Source: an uncultured Clostridia bacterium (GTDB lineage Bacteria; Bacillota; Clostridia; TANB77; CAG-508). From it: DNA of 5,152 bases. The DNA is taken from contig CALXJO010000076.1 of the NCBI GenBank assembly GCA_944388645.1, positions 1-5,152 on the forward strand, in the 5' to 3' direction. The translations under genes and the position numbers were made by a program. Positions 1-4,207 of this stretch are shown one piece after another (positions within the stretch are counted from its first letter, which is position 1; each line of letters starts with the position of its first letter). The notes beneath the pieces were generated by a model. The model was not told the origin of the DNA. It saw only the letters and a program-made list of their open reading frames with translations, and did no database searches.

Positions 1-62
1 TAACTGTAATATTATTATATTGTCCTTATGTATAACCGTCAAGCTTAGTTTTGAAAATTATC

Positions 63-101
63 AAAAAATAAAACCGTAGCTTTGCTACGATTTTATTTTT
101 T
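63..101 (-). terminator. Distal copy of the tRNA-Leu terminator
   Basis: The arms at 63-80 and 84-101 pair over 18 positions with a three-base loop. The outer part is A/T only and the inner part is GC-rich. One position pairs as G-U only in minus-strand RNA and would be a C-A mismatch on the plus strand, which fixes the working orientation. It ends the GC-rich insert and the truncated tRNA end. Confidence 0.7.
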
Positions 102-121
102 GGTACCACTGGTGGGACTCG
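63..121 (-). repeat. Second copy of tRNA-Leu 3' end plus terminator
   Basis: This block repeats positions 192-251 with a single difference, six instead of seven T in the terminator tail. Read on the minus strand it holds the last 21 bases of the tRNA-Leu gene (part of the T loop, the 3' strand of the T stem, the 3' acceptor strand, discriminator A and CCA), followed by the complete terminator hairpin. The rest of a tRNA is missing upstream, so it is not a functional tRNA. Similarity stops sharply inside the T loop, the kind of boundary seen at att sites of elements that integrate into tRNA 3' ends. Local tandem duplication would also explain it. Confidence 0.85.
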
Positions 122-180
122 CCGAGCCGCGTCGGGAAAAGTGTCCACCGGACACTTTTCTTGTCCTCCTTTTCGAGTCC
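115..180 (-). ncRNA. Candidate structured small RNA or folded element
   Basis: This stretch is about 59% G+C in an otherwise very AT-rich window and folds almost completely. A closing stem pairs GGACTCG (115-121) with CGAGTCC (174-180). Inside it, a perfect 11-bp hairpin joins 136-146 to 150-160 over a three-base loop, and a short CCGA/TCGG hairpin joins 122-125 to 132-135. The result is a compact three-way junction. On the minus strand it lies between the tRNA-Leu terminator and the duplicated tRNA end with its own terminator. Strand and function are inferred, and no known RNA family was recognised. It could instead be the core of a small mobile repeat. Confidence 0.4.
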
Positions 181-190
181 TCCATTTATA

Positions 191-231
191 AAAAAAATAA
201 AACCGTAGCTTTGCTACGATTTTATTTTTTT
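191..231 (-). terminator. Intrinsic terminator of tRNA-Leu
   Basis: The arms at 191-209 and 213-231 form a stem of about 19 pairs with a three-base loop, starting right at the encoded CCA end of the tRNA. The minus-strand transcript carries an A-rich left arm and a U-rich right arm. One position is a G-U pair only in this orientation. A hairpin directly after the tRNA is a usual arrangement in Firmicutes. Confidence 0.8.
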
Positions 232-313
232 GGTACCACTGGTGGGACTCGAACCCACATGGTTTCCCGCTGGATTTTGAATCCAGTGCGTCTACCAATT
301 CCGCCACAGTGGC
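231..313 (-). tRNA. tRNA-Leu(CAA)
   Basis: This is a complete 83-base tRNA gene including an encoded CCA. Acceptor strands GCCACTG and CAGTGGT pair with a G-U at the first position, then discriminator A and CCA follow. The D arm contains TGGCGGAATTGGTAGACGC, typical of tRNA-Leu. The anticodon arm is CTGGA-TTCAAAA-TCCAG, giving anticodon CAA, which reads UUG. The extended variable arm is short for a class II tRNA (CGGGAAACCAT), and the T arm is GTGGG-TTCGAGT-CCCAC. All stems pair. It lies downstream of the hydrolase gene on the same strand but has its own promoter candidate. Its 3' end is duplicated about 130 bases further downstream. Confidence 0.97.
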
Positions 314-321
314 ATATTATA

Positions 322-353
322 ATAGTGTGAAAGAAATATTACTTTCACACTAT
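322..353. repeat. 12-bp perfect inverted repeat before tRNA-Leu
   Basis: The arms at 322-333 and 342-353 are exact reverse complements (core TAGTGTGAAAG) around an eight-base AT-only spacer. No T run follows on either strand, so it is a poor intrinsic terminator. The outer arm overlaps the predicted -10 box of the tRNA promoter, which would suit an operator or a structured 5' leader. Function is inferred only. Confidence 0.55.
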
Positions 354-377
354 AACATATTTTGTTTTAAATGTCTA
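349..377 (-). promoter_or_regulatory. Predicted promoter of tRNA-Leu
   Basis: On the minus strand TAGACA (372-377) and TATAGT (349-354) are separated by exactly 17 bases, each one mismatch from the sigma-A consensus. Transcription would start about 30 bases before the mature tRNA, leaving a short leader for RNase P to remove. It lies between the hydrolase stop codon and the tRNA. Confidence 0.6.
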
Positions 378-386
378 GATTTTTTA

Positions 387-1322
387 CTATTTTTCTGTAG
401 TTACTACACAATTTGTTCCATCACATGTGATAGTAATTGTACCATTTTGGTCTGTTCTATATATACTTGTTCCCAATGCATTTAGTTTGTCTAAAGTTGT
501 TTTCTTTGGATGTCCATATGTATTATTGATTCCAACAGAGATAACAGAAATTTCTGGCTTTACTTGATTTAAGAAACTTTCTGATGAGCTTGTATCTGAA
601 CCATGATGTCCCACTTTTAATACTGTCGTTTGTGGCCACTGTCTAGAGCTTTCATTTTTTTCTTCTGCATCTCCCATAAATAAGAAACTTTCTTCTCCAT
701 ATACCATTCTAATTACAATTGATGATAGATTTAAATTACTATTTTCCTCTGTTGTTCCAGTTCCTGCACACATCACTTCACATTTTGTATTTCCTACTTC
801 AAATACATACCCTACTTCTGGAGTTGTTATTGTAAGCCCTTTATTACTAATGGCATCTAACACGTCTTCAAAAGTTTTAGTATTTGTTTGTACCTTAGGC
901 ATATATATTGTTCCTATCTCAAAATTATTAATAACATCATCCATTCCACCAATATGGTCTTCATGAGGATGTGTACCTACTAGATAATCTATCTTAGTAA
1001 TGCCTAAGTCTTTCAAATTTTGTACAACAGTATTTCCCATGTTATTAGTTCCTGCATCAATAAGCATGTTTACTCCTGCACTTTGTACAAATATTGAGTC
1101 TGCCTGCCCCACATCGAAAAACTTGACTACTACGTCTTGCCCTTCTACTACATTTGTATTAATATCTGGACTTTCTTGAGCTACTACATTTTCAGAAATA
1201 TTACTAAACATAGTTTCTATATTATCCATGCTTAATTTATTTCCAAATAATAATATTACTACTATAACAATGATGGCTGTAATTGCATATGCAATACTAT
1301 TTTTCTTTTTTCTTCTTCCCAT
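387..1322 (-). CDS. Membrane-anchored ComEC/Rec2-type MBL-fold hydrolase
   Basis: This 311-residue metallo-beta-lactamase-fold protein resembles the soluble hydrolase domain of the competence protein ComEC. A basic start (RRKKK) is followed by one hydrophobic segment (about residues 10-27) that should act as a signal anchor, putting the rest outside the membrane. The fold begins near residue 64 (VVKFFDVGQADS). Metal ligands are seen in THPHEDH (H118, H120, D122, H123), GDAE (D218) and VGHHGSD (H239, H240), with a late YGHP motif. The ComEC channel domain is absent, so it is not a full DNA-uptake protein. ComEC-like domains are thought to act on nucleic acids, but the substrate here is unknown. 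It lies 22 bases after the DUF3006 gene and is probably co-transcribed with it. The ATG is preceded by a G-rich stretch instead of a clear AGGAG. Confidence 0.9.
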   Translation of the reverse strand: MGRRKKKNSIAYAITAIIVIVVILLFGNKLSMDNIETMFSNISENVVAQESPDINTNVVEGQDVVVKFFDVGQADSIFVQSAGVNMLIDAGTNNMGNTVVQNLKDLGITKIDYLVGTHPHEDHIGGMDDVINNFEIGTIYMPKVQTNTKTFEDVLDAISNKGLTITTPEVGYVFEVGNTKCEVMCAGTGTTEENSNLNLSSIVIRMVYGEESFLFMGDAEEKNESSRQWPQTTVLKVGHHGSDTSSSESFLNQVKPEISVISVGINNTYGHPKKTTLDKLNALGTSIYRTDQNGTITITCDGTNCVVTTEK

Positions 1323-1344
1323 TCTTTTCCCCCACAGTTAAGAT

Positions 1345-1692
1345 TTAGTTATTCCACAATTTGTCCATTTTTTCTTTTATTCTATCTGAAACTTCTTTTT
1401 CTTTACTTAAGTCTACACTATATTTTCCATCTTTATATTTAAGTATGGAACCCTCTTTTATTCCTTCTGGTAAGTTTTTTCTAGGAATATTAACCATTTC
1501 TTTTGTTTGTCTATCTTCACAAACTGCTAATTCATTTTCAAACCTATCTATCGTATATTCTTTTTCTTCATTCATGCCTTTTAACCTACCTTCTAATTCT
1601 TTAATAAAACCATTTATGTCTAAGTTAGAAATTGCCTCTTTTGCAACTGTTTGTACTAAATTTAATAATTCTATATTTTTTCTCCTTTCCAA
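1345..1692 (-). CDS. DUF3006 family protein
   Basis: The C-terminal part from about residue 45 matches the DUF3006 pattern: YTIDRFENELAVCED, then IPRKNLPEGIKEGSIL, then a closing DKLWNN. The family is small, of unknown function, and often encoded beside ComEC-like hydrolases, as here. The outer limit given uses TTG at 1692, but that codon overlaps a strong AAAGGAG (1682-1688), which cannot serve it. At the ideal distance downstream of AAAGGAG the in-frame codon is ATA (1672-1674). The first in-frame ATG, at 1573-1575, would give 76 residues, close to the usual family size, with only a weak GGTAGG before it. The extra 39 N-terminal residues look like an amphipathic helix. The family call is firm; the start is not resolved. 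Confidence 0.82.
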   Translation of the reverse strand: MERRKNIELLNLVQTVAKEAISNLDINGFIKELEGRLKGMNEEKEYTIDRFENELAVCEDRQTKEMVNIPRKNLPEGIKEGSILKYKDGKYSVDLSKEKEVSDRIKEKMDKLWNN

Positions 1693-1725
1693 GAGACTCT
1701 ATTCATATATTATTTTGCAATTATG

Positions 1726-1754
1726 ATTATATACATAATTCAAAAATTATTCAA
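1726..1754 (-). promoter_or_regulatory. Predicted promoter of the DUF3006-hydrolase operon
   Basis: On the minus strand TTGAAT (1749-1754) and a perfect TATAAT (1726-1731) are 17 bases apart. The start of transcription would fall near 1719, close before the AAAGGAG at 1682-1688. Its -35 box is only 11 bases from the -35 box of the divergent plus-strand promoter. Confidence 0.65.
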
Positions 1755-1765
1755 GTAGATTTTTG

Positions 1766-1794
1766 TTGATATTTCATGTATTTTATGGTATAAT
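1766..1794 (+). promoter_or_regulatory. Predicted promoter of the 96-residue protein gene
   Basis: TTGATA (1766-1771) and TATAAT (1789-1794) are 17 bases apart, with a TGG extended -10 directly before TATAAT. Transcription would start near 1801 and give a leader of about 55 bases. The same TATGGTATAAT core recurs before ppaC. Confidence 0.7.
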
Positions 1795-1856
1795 TATGTG
1801 AAGTGTTTACCACGGTTTGAATTCGTTCCAAATGTGAATACATGGAGGTACACGAT

Positions 1857-2147
1857 ATGACATATACATTGAATGGAGATAATATATCTCTCCCAACTAC
1901 TGGAAACTTCTTCAAAGACATTGTTTCAGACATGTTTGAAAAGAAGTATGCAGAGCTCAAAAACTACAAAAAACATCATACGTATGATATAGCACTTAGT
2001 ATCATCCAAAAGTACCCTAAAGCCAAATTTACCATTGGCGTTTCAAAGGGGGTTGGAAGTAAAACTATTTTCAAAAATGCTTATCTTACTGTGACTGCAG
2101 ACTGCAACAAGAGAGGAGAATATTATCGGATTTATTTCATGATTTAA
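1857..2147 (+). CDS. Hypothetical 96-residue protein
   Basis: I do not recognise this protein. The start is set by GGAGG (1844-1848), eight bases before the ATG; an earlier in-frame ATG at 1842 overlaps that site and is less likely. There is no signal peptide or membrane segment. The middle is Lys/Tyr-rich (KKYAELKNYKKHH), followed by IQKYPKAKFTIGVSKG and a probable beta-rich C-terminus (KNAYLTVTADC, EYYRIYFMI). It suggests a small soluble alpha/beta domain. The gene has its own extended -10 promoter and a strong terminator, so it is probably a single-gene transcript. It uses many C- and G-ending codons (TTC, TAC, AAC, ATC, CTC, AAG, CGG), unlike ppaC, which may mean recent transfer. Confidence 0.75.
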   Translation: MTYTLNGDNISLPTTGNFFKDIVSDMFEKKYAELKNYKKHHTYDIALSIIQKYPKAKFTIGVSKGVGSKTIFKNAYLTVTADCNKRGEYYRIYFMI

Positions 2148-2155
2148 CATGTCAT

Positions 2156-2219
2156 ACAGTGGCAGCATTTACAAGGCAGAAACTAAAAATTTGCTATGTA
2201 GATGCTGTTTACTGTTTTT
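2156..2219 (+). terminator. Terminator after the 96-residue protein gene
   Basis: A long imperfect hairpin pairs 2156-2173 with 2197-2215. It includes ACAGT/ACTGT at the base, CAGCAT/ATGCTG in the middle and TACA/TGTA at the top, with a loop of about 23 bases and a TTTTT tail. It begins eight bases after the stop codon. Confidence 0.75.
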
Positions 2220-2231
2220 ATTTGTAATTTA

Positions 2232-2260
2232 TTGACGTTTTTATATAAATATGGTATAAT
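2232..2260 (+). promoter_or_regulatory. Predicted promoter of ppaC
   Basis: TTGACG (2232-2237) and TATAAT (2255-2260) are 17 bases apart with a TGG extended -10, close to ideal for the housekeeping sigma factor and fitting a constitutively needed enzyme. The leader of about 60 bases contains a weak hairpin (AGGTACAT at 2272-2279 with ATGTATCT at 2287-2294) well before the AAAGGAG that sets the ppaC start. Confidence 0.8.
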
Positions 2261-2326
2261 AAAGGAGTTAGAGGTACATGGATATTATGTATCTTTGAAT
2301 TATTTATTTAAAAGGAGACTTAAGAT

Positions 2327-3250
2327 ATGAGTAATAAACTATATGTTTTTGGACATCAAAAACCAGATACTGATTCTATAACATCAGCAATTGTACTTGC
2401 TAATTTGGAAAGAGCTTTAGGATTAGATGCTACAGCTTACAAATTAGGTGAAGTTAATAAAGAAACAAAATATGCATTAAAAACATTTGAAACTGAGGAG
2501 CCATTAACACTTGATAGTGTTGATGAAAATTGTGATGTTGCAATGGTTGATAACAACGAATTTTCACAAAGTGTTTCTGGAATAGAAAAAGCTAATATAA
2601 AAATGGTTGTAGACCATCATAAAATAAAATTTGAAACAGTAGAACCTATATTCTATCTTGCAGAACCAGTTGGATGTACTGCTACTATTTTATATAAATT
2701 ATATAAACAAAATGATGTTGAAATAGATTCTCAAATAGCAGGATTAATGCTTAGTGCTATAATTTCAGATACTTTATTATTTAAATCACCAACTTGTACA
2801 AAGCAAGATGTTGAAATTGCAAATAAACTTTCAAAAATAGCTGGTGTAGATATTGAAACATATGGAAAAGAAATGCTAAAAGCTGGAACAGATATTAGCG
2901 AATTTACTCCATATCAAGTTATAAATATAGATTCAAAAGAATTTAATGACAAAAATACAAAATTTGAGATTTCTCAAGTTAATGCTGTTGATTTAGATTC
3001 TGTATTTAGCAGACAATCAGAACTTGAAGATGCAATTCAAAAAGAAATTCAAGATAAAAACTTAGATTTCTATATGTTTGCAGCAACAGATATTTTAAAT
3101 GCTAATTCAAAAATTATAGCAATTGGAAACAAAGCAAACGCTGTAGAAAAAGCATTTGGAGTTAATCTTGAAAATAATACAGCAATGCTTAACAATGTTG
3201 TATCTAGAAAGAAACAAATGTTACCAAACATATTAAATAATTTAGATTAA
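2327..3250 (+). CDS. ppaC: Manganese-dependent inorganic pyrophosphatase (family II)
   Basis: This cytoplasmic enzyme hydrolyses pyrophosphate to two phosphates and so pulls biosynthetic reactions forward. It is 307 residues long, in line with the roughly 309 of Bacillus subtilis PpaC. The N-terminal DHH domain shows all metal ligands: GHQKPDTDS (H10, D14, D16), VDNNE (D75), VDHHK (D96, H97, H98) and SDTLLFKSPT (D148). The C-terminal DHHA2 domain ends with SRKKQ (293-297), the substrate-binding signature. No CBS or DRTGG insert is present, so it is the simple, unregulated form. AAAGGAG nine bases upstream fixes the ATG start. It is flanked by its own promoter and terminator and looks monocistronic. 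Codon use is strongly A/T-ending, typical of the host. Confidence 0.97.
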   Translation: MSNKLYVFGHQKPDTDSITSAIVLANLERALGLDATAYKLGEVNKETKYALKTFETEEPLTLDSVDENCDVAMVDNNEFSQSVSGIEKANIKMVVDHHKIKFETVEPIFYLAEPVGCTATILYKLYKQNDVEIDSQIAGLMLSAIISDTLLFKSPTCTKQDVEIANKLSKIAGVDIETYGKEMLKAGTDISEFTPYQVINIDSKEFNDKNTKFEISQVNAVDLDSVFSRQSELEDAIQKEIQDKNLDFYMFAATDILNANSKIIAIGNKANAVEKAFGVNLENNTAMLNNVVSRKKQMLPNILNNLD

Positions 3251-3256
3251 TTTTAC

Positions 3257-3300
3257 GAGGACAAACTTATGCAAAAAGCTTGTCCTCACTTGTATTTTTT
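3257..3300 (+). terminator. Terminator after ppaC
   Basis: GAGGACAAACTT (3257-3268) pairs with AAGCTTGTCCTC (3276-3287), with one A-C mismatch and a seven-base loop. A TTTTTT run (3295-3300) follows after a short gap. The tail overlaps the -35 region of the antitoxin promoter. Confidence 0.75.
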
Positions 3301-3318
3301 AGGATTTTGTGGTATAAT
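3290..3318 (+). promoter_or_regulatory. Predicted promoter of the Fic toxin-antitoxin operon
   Basis: A perfect TATAAT (3313-3318) carries a TGG extended -10. The -35 region 17 bases upstream, TTGTAT, matches only the TTG of the consensus, so recognition probably rests on the extended -10. The promoter is packed against the ppaC terminator. Transcription would start near 3325, about 30 bases before the antitoxin ATG. Confidence 0.65.
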
Positions 3319-3355
3319 AGATATGTAGTGAGTTTTATGTTAAAGGAGATTAAAT

Positions 3356-3526
3356 ATGGGATTTGATCAAGATAAAATGAAAATAATTGATAGCATAAAA
3401 GCATCTATGGAAATGGAAAATCAAAATCTAACAAATCACGATATTTCTTTATTAAGCGATTTTGCAGATAACAAAATATCTATTGAAGATGCAATGCAAT
3501 CAATAAAAACAAAATTCAATGTATAA
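3356..3526 (+). CDS. VbhA-like Fic antitoxin (56 residues)
   Basis: This small protein is predicted to bind and silence the Fic protein encoded next. Its first helix contains S17-M-E-M-E21-N22, an exact match to the (S/T)xxxE(G/N) inhibitory motif of Fic regulation, where the Glu blocks productive ATP binding by contacting the second Arg of the Fic motif. A second helical part (LLSDFADNKISIEDAMQSI) fits the compact helical VbhA fold. The start is supported by AAAGGAG seven bases before the ATG and by a matching extended -10 promoter. It lies 65 bases before fic, antitoxin first, as in class I Fic modules. A terminator-like hairpin begins on the base after its stop codon. Family assignment rests on motif, size and position. 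Confidence 0.85.
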   Translation: MGFDQDKMKIIDSIKASMEMENQNLTNHDISLLSDFADNKISIEDAMQSIKTKFNV

Positions 3527-3576
3527 ATGATATATAACTTTATGAGTTTTTCTATAATTTTATATATCATTTTTTT
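3527..3576 (+). terminator. Hairpin/attenuator between antitoxin and fic
   Basis: ATGATATATAA (3527-3537) pairs perfectly with TTATATATCAT (3560-3570) over a 22-base loop, and a run of T follows at once. It has the form of an intrinsic terminator, but its stem is nearly all A/T and so probably leaky. The left arm starts directly after the antitoxin UAA, and the fic ribosome binding site comes just after the T run. It may lower toxin expression relative to antitoxin. Confidence 0.65.
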
Positions 3577-3591
3577 ATTGTGAGGTTTAAT

Positions 3592-4179
3592 ATGTACGAA
3601 GCACGTAATTCAGTATATTGTTATGATGGAACAAATACTTTAGTTAATAAATTAAATATAAAAGATGCTAGCAAGTTAAAGGATTATGAAACAAGTATGG
3701 TAGCTCTTAAATTAATGGCTCTTAATAAAAAAGGCATTACTGGTAATTTTGATGTAGAACATTTTGTTAGTATTCATAGATTCTTATTTGAAGATATTTA
3801 TAATTTTGCAGGTCTTTTTAGAAATGAAAATATTGCAAAAGATTATTTTCAATTTGCTGAATGGGAATTTATTGAAGATGAGTTAAAGCGTCTTTTAGAA
3901 GAACTAAAAGATGAAAATTATTTGGCAGGTCTTTCTAAAAAAGATTTTACAAAAAGACTTGCTTACTACTGGGCAGAACTAAATGTATTACACCCTTTCC
4001 GAGAAGGTAATGGCAGAACTACTAGAGAATTTTTAAGACAACTTGCTCTAAAAAATGGCTACATTCTTAACTTTCAAAATGTAGATTCAAAAAAACTTCT
4101 AGATGCAAGTATTAAGTCTATTGTAAATACTACAGATTTAGAAAAATATTTATACGAATGTTTAGAAGAAAATAAATGA
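3592..4179 (+). CDS. fic: Fic-domain protein adenylyltransferase (toxin)
   Basis: Fic enzymes transfer AMP from ATP onto hydroxyl side chains of target proteins. VbhT-type members inactivate GyrB and ParE in other bacteria, but the target here is unknown. This 195-residue protein has the full active site HPFREGNGRTTR (catalytic H134, E138 in the acidic metal-binding position, R142 and R145). A beta-hairpin flap region, DIYNFAGLFRNENIAK, precedes it at about 68-83, and the N-terminal YDGTNTLVNKLNI pattern is typical of class I Fic proteins. It has no internal inhibitory motif that I can see and no extra C-terminal domain, so inhibition should come from the antitoxin upstream. The ATG is chosen because GAGG (3582-3585) lies six bases before it; an in-frame GTG at 3580 overlaps that site. 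The gene appears intact. Confidence 0.93.
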   Translation: MYEARNSVYCYDGTNTLVNKLNIKDASKLKDYETSMVALKLMALNKKGITGNFDVEHFVSIHRFLFEDIYNFAGLFRNENIAKDYFQFAEWEFIEDELKRLLEELKDENYLAGLSKKDFTKRLAYYWAELNVLHPFREGNGRTTREFLRQLALKNGYILNFQNVDSKKLLDASIKSIVNTTDLEKYLYECLEENK

Positions 4180-4207
4180 TTGCATGTTTTTATATGCAAT
4201 CTTTTTT
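4178..4207 (+). terminator. Terminator of fic, shared with the convergent gene
   Basis: GATTGCAT (4178-4185) pairs with ATGCAATC (4194-4201), extendable by two weaker pairs to a TTTT loop, followed by TTTTTT. The stem includes the last two bases of the fic stop codon, and the loop region contains the stop codon of the convergent CYTH gene. Minus-strand transcripts would form the same stem followed by a less perfect U-rich stretch. Confidence 0.85.

Noticed and set aside
94..183. A 30-codon minus-strand frame starting ATGGAGGAC inside the insert
   Set aside because: It ends in the duplicated tRNA tail, lacks a well-placed ribosome binding site and has a composition dictated by the hairpins.
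316..321. Perfect TATAAT on the minus strand just before tRNA-Leu
   Set aside because: It ends two bases before the mature tRNA, so transcription would start inside the tRNA; the promoter at 349-377 fits better.
26..330. Overlapping short open frames on both strands across the tRNA locus
   Set aside because: They run through the tRNA, both terminators and the structured insert, and translate stem sequences (for example KNKIVAKLRFYF twice from the repeated terminator). They are by-products of RNA sequence.
322..353. The 12-bp inverted repeat as terminator of the hydrolase gene
   Set aside because: No run of T follows it on the minus strand; the following bases are TATAATATG.
1361..1726. Plus-strand frame of 121 codons opposite the DUF3006 gene
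   Set aside because: It is a shadow of the real minus-strand gene, has a Ser/Phe-rich composition typical of antisense frames and has no ribosome binding site.
1751..1960. Minus-strand frame of 69 codons opposite the 96-residue protein gene
   Set aside because: It crosses the divergent promoter region and the start of a better supported gene, and no binding site or family signal is visible.
3553..3558. TATAAT as a separate promoter for fic
   Set aside because: It sits in the hairpin loop with no usable -35 box or TG extension; AT-rich DNA gives such matches by chance.
3580..3591. GTG start for fic four codons upstream
   Set aside because: It overlaps the GAGG that serves the ATG at 3592, and the added residues bring no family similarity.
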